Of a DNA stretch of 64,000 nucleotides, positions 9,155 to 17,856 are shown piece after piece. The notes beneath the pieces are model-generated. The model was not told where the DNA came from. It ran no database searches and was given only the letters and a program-made list of their open reading frames with translations. Source of the stretch: Bdellovibrionaceae bacterium UBA1609 (GTDB lineage: Bacteria > Bdellovibrionota > Bdellovibrionia > Bdellovibrionales > UBA1609); assembly GCA_002321895.1 (NCBI GenBank), contig DCMZ01000003.1, positions 62,001 through 126,000 on the forward strand. The letters run 5' to 3'. Every line of letters starts with the position of its first letter. Within the stretch, counting starts at the first letter, position 1. Both the position numbers and the translations under genes were made by a program.

Positions 9155-9994
9155 TCAAGATATCGCTTCGGTTTCGCTGATCTTGTCATAGTGGACAACG
9201 ATACCGTTTTCATCCGAAGACAGCATATCCACAAACTGATGGCCCTCTAAAATTTGATTCGGGTAGTAAGTGGTTTGCCCATATATATTTTGAGACAACG
9301 TTCCATCTATACCTGTAATGGTGGCAATGATCATTGCTCCATTATTTTTTAAATCCTCCAATGACTTTCCAAAGATGGGACTATCTTCATTCACTTCGTG
9401 GTGAATAAGCCATGAGAGAGAGAATAATGGAGTGTGCCTGTTTTTAACAAAAAGGGTTTTAAAGCGGCTCATGGCCATTCCCTCTTGAGTGGTTTCATTC
9501 CAGATCAGATTGAACGACACTTTTGCATCCACAATTTGATTATTTCGTTCATTGGCAGCTCGAAACATTAAGGCCAACTTCCCATCATGTTGACCCAAAA
9601 TGAGTTTATCACTGAACACTATTTTATTCGTCGGCAGTGAAAACTTGGCAAATACAATACCAGTAGCAAGGGCAATATTCATAACACCAAAGAAAACCTG
9701 TGCCGACATAACCATATGTGTGTAGGTGGTTTGCGGATACCAATTCCCATAGCCAATGGTAGAAATGCTTTCTATGCTAAAGAAAAAGTAATCTAAGAAT
9801 CTATCCGAATTGAGATTCGCTATGCCTCCGGGATCCTGCATATAAAGCAGAGCAAAAATTCCATTGATGGAGAGAAACGCCACCACCGATATTGTAAAGA
9901 AAGCACTCCAAGGAAGTGTTAATACTCTATGGTAAGGATCTCGCCTTTGAAGCTGCTTGTTTAAATCTTCGAGGCTTCGAGTGAACTGCGGCAT
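9155..9994 (-). CDS. Inward-rectifier potassium channel (KirBac type)
   Basis: 279 residues with two membrane helices (about 30-52 and 92-118). Between them is a pore helix and the potassium selectivity filter TIGYG (79-83), followed by NWYPQTTYTHMV. An amphipathic slide-helix region (RRDPYHRVLTLPWSAFF) precedes TM1. The C-terminal half (about 120-270) is the immunoglobulin-like cytoplasmic domain of Kir channels (KLALMFRAANERNNQIVDAK). It forms a tetrameric K+ channel in the inner membrane. The gene begins 1 nt after the stop of a response-regulator gene, so the two are almost certainly translated from one mRNA. Confidence 0.93.
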   Translation of the reverse strand: MPQFTRSLEDLNKQLQRRDPYHRVLTLPWSAFFTISVVAFLSINGIFALLYMQDPGGIANLNSDRFLDYFFFSIESISTIGYGNWYPQTTYTHMVMSAQVFFGVMNIALATGIVFAKFSLPTNKIVFSDKLILGQHDGKLALMFRAANERNNQIVDAKVSFNLIWNETTQEGMAMSRFKTLFVKNRHTPLFSLSWLIHHEVNEDSPIFGKSLEDLKNNGAMIIATITGIDGTLSQNIYGQTTYYPNQILEGHQFVDMLSSDENGIVVHYDKISETEAIS

Positions 9995-9995
9995 A

Positions 9996-10502
9996 CTACC
10001 CGTGATTTATTTTTAAAAGAGTTTTGACCGTCTTCTTTACATTATCTACATCAAAAGGCTTTTTAATATAGTCATCTGCTCCCACATCAAAGCCTCTTTT
10101 AACATCTAAATCTCCCGTACGTCCGGAAATAAAGATCAATGGGATATTTTTAAGGTCGTCATTTTCCTTCATGAGCTTGGCTAGTTCATAACCATTGATC
10201 CAAGGAAGACCCACGTCTAAGATAATAAGATCCAAAGGCGAATCATCCAACACTTGCGCCAATTGAGTTCCATCGGCAGCCGTGATGACTGAGTAACCAT
10301 CTTCTTGAAACATACGCTTCATGGCGGTTCGAATAGTTTCGTCATCATCAATGATTAGAAGGTTGTATTGCGTGAGATCTTTTTGCTTAAGTTTTCTGTA
10401 CTCACTCAAGCTCACTACTTTTTCTTTAGAAATGCGTTCCTTAGTTAATTTGTCAATTTTCTTAACTAAGTCTTCTGTGTTCATTTTTCCATCTTTACTC
10501 AT
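9996..10502 (-). CDS. Stand-alone response regulator (REC domain) with N-terminal helical extension
   Basis: 168 residues. The first ~45 are charged and likely helical (MNTEDLVKKIDKLTKER). The rest is a REC domain: acidic pocket IDDDE (51-55), phospho-acceptor D96 in LIILDVGLP, Thr/Ser switch in IFISG, and K148 in YIKKPF. No output domain, so it works like CheY/Spo0F by protein contact. Start ATG 10502 has AAGGTGA upstream; Met7 is an alternative. It is co-transcribed with the KirBac gene 1 nt downstream. No cognate kinase is adjacent. Confidence 0.9.
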   Translation of the reverse strand: MSKDGKMNTEDLVKKIDKLTKERISKEKVVSLSEYRKLKQKDLTQYNLLIIDDDETIRTAMKRMFQEDGYSVITAADGTQLAQVLDDSPLDLIILDVGLPWINGYELAKLMKENDDLKNIPLIFISGRTGDLDVKRGFDVGADDYIKKPFDVDNVKKTVKTLLKINHG

Positions 10503-10523
10503 CGTATGGTCACCTTCGAATCT

Positions 10524-10551
10524 ATATTACCAGCATTGGTAATACTACCAA
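10524..10551 (-). promoter_or_regulatory. Promoter with palindromic operator-like site for the REC-KirBac operon
   Basis: Read on the minus strand: TTGGTA (10551-10546), 16-bp spacer, TAATAT (10529-10524). An inverted repeat ATTACCA-GCAT-TGGTAAT (10526-10543) covers most of the spacer and part of the -10, and one more TACCA half-site copy lies at the -35. The start codon is at 10502. A repressor site is inferred. Confidence 0.45.
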
Positions 10552-10625
10552 GAGTCCATCCCAGCCAAAACGGAAAAATGAAAGCTTCGACTCACCTTTA
10601 GTCCAGGTCTCCCTAAACGGGAAAC

Positions 10626-11564
10626 CTATTGGTGCTCTTGCTCCTCAAGCCATCGCTCACAATCTATGGCGGACATACATCCTGTTCCCGCAGCAGTAAT
10701 CGCCTGACGATAAACATGATCCTGAACATCCCCGGCAGCAAAGACACCGTCTACCGAAGTATAGGTATTATCTGGCTTGGTAATAAGGTATCCCGTTTCA
10801 TCCATTTCCAGCTGACCTTTAAACACTTCTGTATTGGGCTTGTGCCCAATGGCAATAAACACGCCGTCCATATCAATCTCTTGAACTTCATTGGACTGAA
10901 CATTTTTAACGGCAATTTTTTTAACACCCGTATTGTCACCAATCACATCGTGCAATTGCGAATTCCAAAGCACTTCTACTTTGTCATTACTTACCACTCG
11001 ATCGGCCATAATTTTTGAAGCCCGAAAAGAATCTCTTCTATGAATCACATATACTTTTTTAGCGAACCGGGTGAGGAACTGTGCTTCTTCCATCGCGGTG
11101 TCACCGCCACCGATAACACTCACAACTTGATCGCGGAAAAAAGCTCCATCACAGGTTGCACAGGCAGAAACCCCTCGACCTAAAAACTTTTTCTCATTTT
11201 CTAACCCAAGATATTTGGCACTAGCACCGGTGGAAATAATAATTGATTTAGCCTGATACTCATTCTCGCCAACCCAAACTTTAAAGGGTCGACTAGAGAG
11301 ATCTACCTTAGTTACGTTTCTAGATACAAATCGAGTCCCAAAACGCTCGGCCTGCTTACGAGTCACAGTCATTAGGTCTGGCCCCATAATACCATCTGGA
11401 AAACCAGGAAAGTTTTCTACATCGGTGGTTGTCATCAGCTGTCCACCCACTTCTTCACCCTCGATCATTAAAGGGTTTAAATTCGCTCGAGCCGTATAAA
11501 TAGCTGCCGTTAGTCCGGCCGGTCCAGATCCTACAATAATCACATTTTCCACTGATTGACTCAC
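10626..11564 (-). CDS. trxB: Thioredoxin reductase (NADPH)
   Basis: 312 residues, the usual bacterial TrxB length. FAD-binding GSGPAGLTAAIYTARA (about 13-28), redox-active disulfide CATC (135-138), NADPH-binding VIGGGDTAMEEAQFL, and the C-terminal FAD motif VFAAGDVQDHVYRQAITAAG. It transfers electrons from NADPH to thioredoxin in the cytoplasm. The start is GTG 11564 with GGGAGG 6 nt upstream; no ATG fits better. Appears monocistronic. Confidence 0.96.
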   Translation of the reverse strand: MSQSVENVIIVGSGPAGLTAAIYTARANLNPLMIEGEEVGGQLMTTTDVENFPGFPDGIMGPDLMTVTRKQAERFGTRFVSRNVTKVDLSSRPFKVWVGENEYQAKSIIISTGASAKYLGLENEKKFLGRGVSACATCDGAFFRDQVVSVIGGGDTAMEEAQFLTRFAKKVYVIHRRDSFRASKIMADRVVSNDKVEVLWNSQLHDVIGDNTGVKKIAVKNVQSNEVQEIDMDGVFIAIGHKPNTEVFKGQLEMDETGYLITKPDNTYTSVDGVFAAGDVQDHVYRQAITAAGTGCMSAIDCERWLEEQEHQ

Positions 11565-11641
11565 AAAACCTCCCTAGAGATGAGACCTTGTTTTACATGA
11601 ATCCTCAGCAAAGGCTACTGATGACACCTTACTAAAAGGAC

Positions 11642-12331
11642 CTAGGCGGTAGTAAAGCGGTAATGATCTCCGCGATAGCGTTCATCCATGGACCAACTCC
11701 ACAGTTCTTCGGCGGCTACCACTGGATCAATCAAAGGCTCTCCCATTTGTCGAGGCCACGCATTCATGGGTAGCAAATCCGTATCCATATATCCCGGAGA
11801 AAAAAGACGGAGATCAAAATAAGGTAATTCCGCTTGAACAGATTTCACCAATCCGGCTAGTGCATGTTTACTCGCCGCATAACTGGCTGCACTTGGATCG
11901 GGCCGGTTTTCAGCGATAGCCGAACCTACAAATACAAACTGTTTTAGCCCTCTAGGCTCCAACTCCTGTAGCGCCATATGAAGAACCTGTGCCGCAAACA
12001 CAAATGACACCTCAAAAGACCACTTATGATCTTTCCAATCTTTATCTTTGAACAAACCATAGGGACCCCCCCCCGCCACATAAAAAATCTTTGTGGGGGC
12101 ATACTCTCTTAGCGCATTTAGGGCAAAATCCCGGCCGGCTTCTTTAGAAAAATCGGCAGACTGAATGAGCACCTGCTTATCTGGAAACTCTTCCCCAAAA
12201 CTCTGTTGTAGTGAGCTTAGCAAGTCCACTTTTCGGGCCATAAGATGAACTGAATCGGCATAGGTCACCGCCCGTACTGAGAGCTCCGCTCCCAATCCTC
12301 GACTTGCCCCTAATATAGCCACTTTGTCCAT
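11642..12331 (-). CDS. Short-chain dehydrogenase/reductase (SDR)
   Basis: 229 residues. Nucleotide-binding GASRGLGAELS (8-18), an AGGGPYG motif at 86-92 in the position of the SDR NNAG motif, catalytic Ser137 (VGSAIAE) and Y151-x3-K155 (SYAASKHAL). Oxidoreductase of unknown substrate, cytoplasmic. An uninterrupted run of nine G (coding strand; 12066-12074) encodes Gly87-Gly89: codons GCG GGG GGG GGT. Such a tract is prone to slippage, and a one-base change would truncate the protein. It starts 122 bp from the divergent ferredoxin gene. Confidence 0.88.
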   Translation of the reverse strand: MDKVAILGASRGLGAELSVRAVTYADSVHLMARKVDLLSSLQQSFGEEFPDKQVLIQSADFSKEAGRDFALNALREYAPTKIFYVAGGGPYGLFKDKDWKDHKWSFEVSFVFAAQVLHMALQELEPRGLKQFVFVGSAIAENRPDPSAASYAASKHALAGLVKSVQAELPYFDLRLFSPGYMDTDLLPMNAWPRQMGEPLIDPVVAAEELWSWSMDERYRGDHYRFTTA

Positions 12332-12452
12332 AGGCGGATCCTACTACTTGATCGAAGGACGATGCAACCAATGCCCATAAAAGAGTCATAAATTTAACCT
12401 CTAAAGCAACAATTTCGTAGACCCGGCAAAGACATGGAGTTTTAATGAGGCC

Positions 12453-12740
12453 ATGCCGCGAATATTCTTCAAAAATAGGGACGACCACCTATTGGTAGAC
12501 CACGGTGCCAATCTCATGCGTGCCCTTTTGGACAACCAAATCCCGGTCGCTAGCAGCTGCGGCGGCGATGGCATCTGTAGCAAATGTCAGATTCAGATCC
12601 TGGAAGGATCGGAGCATTTAAACCCAAAAAGTCAACTTGAGACCGACAGGCTCGAATTGGAATCCTGCCCGAAAAACGTCCGACTTTCATGCCAAGTGTC
12701 CGTCCGAGGAGATATTAAAGTCCATACAGACTACTGGTGA
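12453..12740 (+). CDS. 2Fe-2S ferredoxin (plant/adrenodoxin-type fold)
   Basis: 95 residues. The cluster ligands are visible as CGGDGICSKC (C36, C42, C45) and C80 (RLSCQVSV), the spacing of [2Fe-2S] ferredoxins. The N-terminal ALLDNQIPVASS segment fits the family. A small cytoplasmic electron carrier; partner not evident. Start ATG 12453 has GAGG 4 nt upstream. No oxygenase or isc gene is adjacent. Confidence 0.92.
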   Translation: MPRIFFKNRDDHLLVDHGANLMRALLDNQIPVASSCGGDGICSKCQIQILEGSEHLNPKSQLETDRLELESCPKNVRLSCQVSVRGDIKVHTDYW

Positions 12741-12792
12741 AAAACACTCCCGTTTGCACTCTTTAGGATAAATCTAAATAAAGGGGCGGCGG

Positions 12793-14148
12793 ATGATCCG
12801 AATATTATTTTTAGGCAGTTTACTTTTTGGGCTCTTGGGGTGCAGTCAGCAAGAGTCAGAATCAGATCCTTGGCGCGTGGAAAGATTGGATATAAATAGC
12901 ACTCAGATTGTTGGCAGCGAATTTAAATCTTCCCAACAGGTTCATCTAGCCTATCCCATTCACATTGAATCCAATGACAACTCAGAAAATATTCACCTCA
13001 ACTCCCTCACCCAATGTCAATTGGGAAGCCAAAACTTAGGAACCTACAGTAAAAGTTTTGCAGAGATCCCTCCTGATCTTTTGGTCATTCATCTGCTGAA
13101 TCCTTATTGGTGGAAAAAAATTTTAAACGTGAGCTCAGATAAAAAGTTACTCTGTCAGTTTCAGTTCACAGCAATGAACGACATTGGCTCTAAACATCAT
13201 TTTAAAGCGGAAAACATAGAAGTTCTTATCAATGAACCCGTTGGCAGTATTCGATTGAGCCAACGCACATCACGTGAAAGTCTCTTTGTCCCTGAAGAAA
13301 TTCAACGGGATGTGGTGGGCTCACAACTGCATTTGCAATGTGACGACATTGGTACCACTATCAGCGATTGGTCACATAAAATTACATTTAAATCGATTTT
13401 AAACGCATTACTCAGAAGAGGGTCGCCCACCTACAAAGCACTTATGGAGCGTCCATGGCGTACCTGTGTTGCCTATGAAACTAAGGACCAAATAATAGTT
13501 TCTATGCTTCCTCCCTTCACTCTCAAAACTCAAACCCCACTGGTTGAAATTTCAACGCAACAGATACCGCTCTCCCATGAATTAAACGGGGAACCAGGAC
13601 GAGGCCGAACAAGACAACACCCCTTTGCTTTTGCGAAGGTCACAATTAAAAACAACAATGATTTCCGAATACCCGTTCAAGTTAATAAGTCCCCTGCAAA
13701 TTCATTCACATTTGTTGAGTCCAACCTTCGCCAGTTTGCTACTTTTCATCGAACGATTTGGGAAAAATGGGACTTGCATAGAACCCAACTTCTAAATGAA
13801 ACCGGCTCCTACAGAATTTTTGTGATTGAAGCTGGCGGTAAAATTGATCTTACCTTCACAGCCGAGAATAAAATGGAATGTGCTCAGCCATTTGCTGAAA
13901 TAACTCATCCCGTGGATCGATATGTAGTGGCCAATACGAACCAATTCATATACCAACACATTTCGGCAAATCGGCTCACTCCGTACAAAAGAATTTCAAT
14001 GTTAACTACAGACCAAAGCTTTTGCTACGGTCCAAAATTTCGAACCGGCTTTCAGCCAGATCCCTATTCCTACCCATCCCATTGCAACAATATAGATTTG
14101 GCATTAGAGCACCAATTGAAATCTAGAAGGTGCTACCCGAGAGAATAG
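12793..14148 (+). CDS. Lipoprotein of unknown function (451 aa)
   Basis: The N-terminus MIRILFLGSLLFGLLGCSQQ is a short lipoprotein signal with lipobox LLGC (Cys17), so the mature protein is membrane-anchored, facing the periplasm or outside. I recognise no domain. The mature part is rich in charged residues and predicted beta strands, with cysteines spread along it (for example LTQCQLG, LLCQFQF, LHLQCDD, TCVAYE, KMECAQP, SFCYGP, SHCNN, RRCYPRE), suggesting disulfides in the periplasm. AAAGGGG lies upstream of the ATG. Between a ferredoxin and a phosphoesterase; no functional inference. Confidence 0.8.
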   Translation: MIRILFLGSLLFGLLGCSQQESESDPWRVERLDINSTQIVGSEFKSSQQVHLAYPIHIESNDNSENIHLNSLTQCQLGSQNLGTYSKSFAEIPPDLLVIHLLNPYWWKKILNVSSDKKLLCQFQFTAMNDIGSKHHFKAENIEVLINEPVGSIRLSQRTSRESLFVPEEIQRDVVGSQLHLQCDDIGTTISDWSHKITFKSILNALLRRGSPTYKALMERPWRTCVAYETKDQIIVSMLPPFTLKTQTPLVEISTQQIPLSHELNGEPGRGRTRQHPFAFAKVTIKNNNDFRIPVQVNKSPANSFTFVESNLRQFATFHRTIWEKWDLHRTQLLNETGSYRIFVIEAGGKIDLTFTAENKMECAQPFAEITHPVDRYVVANTNQFIYQHISANRLTPYKRISMLTTDQSFCYGPKFRTGFQPDPYSYPSHCNNIDLALEHQLKSRRCYPRE

Positions 14149-14167
14149 ATATATTTCTCAAATTGAA

Positions 14168-14185
14168 AGTGGGATCCATCCCACT
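14168..14185. repeat. Short perfect palindrome between two exported-protein genes
   Basis: AGTGGG-ATCCAT-CCCACT; the loop is itself palindromic. It lies 20 bp after the lipoprotein stop and 29 bp before the phosphoesterase start. No T-run follows on the plus strand, so an operator or mRNA hairpin is likelier than a terminator. Confidence 0.4.
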
Positions 14186-14213
14186 AGAAAACAAAAAGAG
14201 ATGAAAAAGTACC

Positions 14214-15704
14214 ATGCGAGGGCTCACATATTTTGGTAATGTAGTGGGCATGATTAAAAAAGTACTCATTGGAATGATTTTACTCTTCTCCGTTGTACCA
14301 GCTTATATCGCCTACTATTACGGCTCAAATAGCATGCGAGTCCATTCCTTTTTAAACAACGAAGACCTGGTAACTCTTCAGATCCTTCACATTAATGACA
14401 CCCATGCCTACTATCACCCTGTTTCCTTTCCACTTTTAAACGAGAAAGTCTCCCGGCTTGCCGTAATTAAAAACTTCGTAAATAACCAAAAACAAAAACG
14501 TAAACACACTCTATTTGTCAGTGCTGGAGATGCCATGGAAAAGGGATCCATAGCTGATCACGTTTCCTCCGGGCAAACCACCACTGATATATATAGCCAA
14601 TTGGGCTTGGACTATATTACATTGGGCAACCACGACTTTGCTTACAATATTAAGAGCATAGTCAATTTCTCAAACAACGCCGCTAACACCTCGCTCTCTG
14701 CCAATGTTCGTTTCAATAAAGAACTGGGCAGCAAATCAGTTTCCCACCATATTTACGACATAGATGGTGGTGTTAAAATTGGTATTTTTGGATTAACAGC
14801 GGGACTCTTCAACTCTTTAAATCAAGGTTACAAAGGCCCTTACTATAACGGCATGACAATGGACCTTGATTTTGTAAAAGTCGCTAACGAGCAAGTAGCA
14901 ATTTTAAAAGAGAGTAAAGTCAACTTTGTTATAATGCTTTCGCATCTGGGAAAAAGTATTGATAAACATTTAGCGGAGCATGTTTCTGGAATCGACTTTA
15001 TTATTGGAGGCCATTCACACAAAACCGTTTTCAAAGAACTCTTTTTCGCAGGAGTACCATGGGTTGAAACCGGGTACCGCGCCAACCATGTGGGAGAGCT
15101 GAATTTTGCATTCGACAAAAAATCAAAAAAACTCATTGGACATTCGTATGCTCTTTACCCCATCCATCCGTTTATTTTCGGAGTAGATTATGAGTTTAAT
15201 GACTTCATTAAGAAAGCAATCGGTAACTTCCCCGAAAGCTCCGACGACCCCGCCTGCAATGCTGACAAAAAATACTCGCAACTCGAACTGATTAGGCAAT
15301 TTGCACACTCCCTGCTTGAAACTCACTCCTCCGACCTTGTTCTATTAGATAAAACCCAGTTTGAACGCGGATTAGATTCTGGAGCCCTACCCCACCAAAA
15401 TCTGTTCGATGTGCTACCACCACAAATTCAGCCCCCTGGAACCACTGGCTTGGCGAGTATCTATACAGCTAATGTGACGATGGAGGACTTTGGGAAAATA
15501 AATCAAATTCTACCCAACATGAAGAAAGTCTACAGGCTTCAAGGTTCAAAGATAGAGGGTAATAACTCCATAAAAATCATTGGCCATAAAAAATATCTTA
15601 AAAACTTAGGTCACCACTTTTCTATACAGCCGCTAGAAGCACCAACATATCTGGGCGAAAACTGGCAATTGATTAAATCAATCTGTCTTGAAAAAGTATT
15701 CTAG
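14214..15704 (+). CDS. Exported metallophosphoesterase, 5'-nucleotidase (UshA-like)
   Basis: 496 residues. An N-terminal hydrophobic segment (VLIGMILLFSVVPAYIAYYY) acts as signal peptide or anchor. Calcineurin-like metal motifs follow in order: ILHINDTHAYYHP, SAGDAMEKGS, TLGNHDFAY, MLSHLGKS and IIGGHSHKTVF. The region after about residue 330 resembles the 5'-nucleotidase C-terminal substrate domain, with poor conservation. It probably hydrolyses nucleotides or similar phosphoesters in the periplasm. The start could be ATG 14214 or ATG 14250 (Met13); neither has a strong ribosome site. Its stop overlaps the convergent neighbour by 4 bp. Confidence 0.87.
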   Translation: MRGLTYFGNVVGMIKKVLIGMILLFSVVPAYIAYYYGSNSMRVHSFLNNEDLVTLQILHINDTHAYYHPVSFPLLNEKVSRLAVIKNFVNNQKQKRKHTLFVSAGDAMEKGSIADHVSSGQTTTDIYSQLGLDYITLGNHDFAYNIKSIVNFSNNAANTSLSANVRFNKELGSKSVSHHIYDIDGGVKIGIFGLTAGLFNSLNQGYKGPYYNGMTMDLDFVKVANEQVAILKESKVNFVIMLSHLGKSIDKHLAEHVSGIDFIIGGHSHKTVFKELFFAGVPWVETGYRANHVGELNFAFDKKSKKLIGHSYALYPIHPFIFGVDYEFNDFIKKAIGNFPESSDDPACNADKKYSQLELIRQFAHSLLETHSSDLVLLDKTQFERGLDSGALPHQNLFDVLPPQIQPPGTTGLASIYTANVTMEDFGKINQILPNMKKVYRLQGSKIEGNNSIKIIGHKKYLKNLGHHFSIQPLEAPTYLGENWQLIKSICLEKVF

Positions 15705-16435
15705 TAGTGACAAACACCCCGGAACTTTTCAGAGGCAATGATAAACTGATGCTTATCGGCTTGAAGAAGACGAGTATGGAATTTCAAACCTTTTGCCTTC
15801 ATAGCTTCCACTAATGTGAGATAGGATTGTTTTTCACCCCATCTTTCCGCATCATCGAAAATTATAAGAAAATCCTCAGCCAAATGATTTAAAATCACAT
15901 TCACAGATCCAAACCGGGAAAAGCTTTTTGTCCCGTAAGGACCATCGACCAATATAAAATCAAAGACTTCACTCTTTATTTCCTTTTGAAAATCATAAAA
16001 AGGAACTGTTTTTCCAAGCACTTGAGTGTCTACCAAAGGAGACAATACCACTTTTGTTTGAACCTTCTCTTGAACTTGTGATTGCCAGAATTCATTATTT
16101 TCGAACGATAGCATTTTAAATTTATTCTTTTTCAGCTTCAACAGAGCATCAAAAATAAAGGTGGATTGCCCACAGCCAAACTCAACAACACTTTTAAAAT
16201 CATAACTTGTAACAGACCGCATCAGTAAATACATAAGACTTGAGTTGGCGGCACCTCTAAAGGGGTACAAGGGAATGTTGATTGCGTGAATTCTCTTTAA
16301 CTCATTTACTGTCGCTAAACACAGCTGCTCGGTGTGTTTTTCTGCAATCATCTGTGCGCTGGGAAGCCCAAATAGATTTAAAAATTTGGTTCTTAACTTT
16401 CTTCGAAAATATTTCCATTTATCTTTCAGCTTCAT
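15701..16435 (-). CDS. SAM-methyltransferase-fold protein, surface-polysaccharide cluster
   Basis: 244 residues. A nucleotide-binding strand-loop VVEFGCGQSTFIFDALLKL (about 89-107) is followed by MLSFENNEFW (acidic end of strand 2) and FDFILVDGPYGTKSFSRFGS, a pattern of class I methyltransferases. No signal peptide. The start overlaps the upstream O-antigen ligase stop by 4 bp (ATGA type), so they are translationally coupled. Likely modifies sugar or lipid-linked glycan; this is inferred only from context. Confidence 0.72.
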   Translation of the reverse strand: MKLKDKWKYFRRKLRTKFLNLFGLPSAQMIAEKHTEQLCLATVNELKRIHAINIPLYPFRGAANSSLMYLLMRSVTSYDFKSVVEFGCGQSTFIFDALLKLKKNKFKMLSFENNEFWQSQVQEKVQTKVVLSPLVDTQVLGKTVPFYDFQKEIKSEVFDFILVDGPYGTKSFSRFGSVNVILNHLAEDFLIIFDDAERWGEKQSYLTLVEAMKAKGLKFHTRLLQADKHQFIIASEKFRGVCHY

Positions 16436-17694
16436 AAATCCTTCCCTAATTCTTTTCTATTTTGGACATAGTGAAAATAGGTCGCCAACAGGCAGGCCGT
16501 AGTGAACACAAAAACATGAGTCACTTCCCCATCGAAAAAATTAACCTGGGTCAATCCTCCAACATGTAAACACACCATACCTCCTATGGCCCCCAGTCCT
16601 ATGGACCTAGCCAATGGCTCTGTAGAGTTTTTCCACAGCCTAAAAGCCGTCATCATAAATACAAACATAAATCCACAATATGAAAGTAATCCCAAAAGGC
16701 CTGTACCTCCCAATACCTGTAAATAGGTGTTATGAGCGTTACTTACATAACTCGTATCCAAACCGATTTTTTCATAATAGACCGGCAGCATTTCTGTATT
16801 TCTGCGATGCCCTACTCCTAGTACGGGGTTATCCAAAAACATAGCCCAGTTTCCTTGCCAAACATGAATCCGACCCAGATTTGATGAATTATTAAAATCA
16901 CCAATACTCGTGATTCTATCACGCACTATCGGACTAAAAATCATAGCCAATACCACAAGTACCGAGCCAGCAACGATCAACATGTATCCAAACTTCCTTT
17001 TTATCGAAAACAACATCACGAAAACAGCAGCGGCTAATGCTATCCATAGTCCTCTTGTAAAACTAAGAATTAAGCTAATACCAACAACAGTTGTTGTTAT
17101 AGGAACTAAAAACCGCCCGACCCAGCCATCAAACACTTTATAAATCCAACTGGCCAACATAAAGCAGAACAACATTCCAAAGGAATAAGAGTAGGTCATT
17201 GTGCTATAGAAGAATCCATGGGCCCTAAAAAGATCTCCGTACCGATTTTTCGGATTACCCACCTCACGAGCTAGCTCTAAACCTGTAGGCACTTGAACAA
17301 TTGCGTAGATAGCCACCAAACCGGCAAAACCAAACAAGACTGGAAGATATTTTTTTAAACTTTTAAACTTAAAAGACAATAGATATGAAAAAGCATAGAT
17401 AAGTAAAACCCAGCGAATGTTTGAGATCATGTATTTTTGATCTTTTCCAGAAATATCAGGGATTAACAACGCCCCCAAAGTAACAACCAGCCAAAACCCC
17501 CACAAAAATAAATCTCCAGGCAATCGAAAGCGAGGGAGCGTTTTTTCACCAAAATGATCCACTAGATACATGAGGAGAACAATAATGGCGGTTAACCATG
17601 AAAAAGCTTCCATGCCGGCAATGGAAGTGGTTAAAGCCAATAGATACAGATAAACCGTAGCTGTTGTAATTTGTGCCAAAATATTCAATGCCAT
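16432..17694 (-). CDS. O-antigen ligase / polymerase-like membrane protein (WaaL/Wzy family)
   Basis: 420 residues, about 11-12 hydrophobic helices. A large periplasmic loop holds GRIHVWQGNWAMFLDNPVLG followed by VGHRRNTEMLP and NAHNTYLQVLGGTGLLGLL. The H-N-x-Y and G-H/R pattern in that loop typifies the Wzy_C/O-antigen ligase family, which joins O-polysaccharide to lipid A-core at the periplasmic face. GAGGAAG lies upstream of ATG 17694. It is divergent from two glycosyltransferases and coupled to the methyltransferase-like gene, so it belongs to a glycan locus. Ligase versus polymerase cannot be decided. Confidence 0.85.
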   Translation of the reverse strand: MALNILAQITTATVYLYLLALTTSIAGMEAFSWLTAIIVLLMYLVDHFGEKTLPRFRLPGDLFLWGFWLVVTLGALLIPDISGKDQKYMISNIRWVLLIYAFSYLLSFKFKSLKKYLPVLFGFAGLVAIYAIVQVPTGLELAREVGNPKNRYGDLFRAHGFFYSTMTYSYSFGMLFCFMLASWIYKVFDGWVGRFLVPITTTVVGISLILSFTRGLWIALAAAVFVMLFSIKRKFGYMLIVAGSVLVVLAMIFSPIVRDRITSIGDFNNSSNLGRIHVWQGNWAMFLDNPVLGVGHRRNTEMLPVYYEKIGLDTSYVSNAHNTYLQVLGGTGLLGLLSYCGFMFVFMMTAFRLWKNSTEPLARSIGLGAIGGMVCLHVGGLTQVNFFDGEVTHVFVFTTACLLATYFHYVQNRKELGKDL

Positions 17695-17856
17695 TTTTCA
17701 CTTCCTCAAAAGTAAATCTTAGATGCGAACCCATTCACCGGAAAGCCTGTGAATTGATGTAACTGACTGCTGGCGTCATCAATGCTCAAACTATTCCATT
17801 TCTACTCTATTTGGTAGATTTAATCTAATTCGTTTAGAGAAACTTAGGAACACTTT

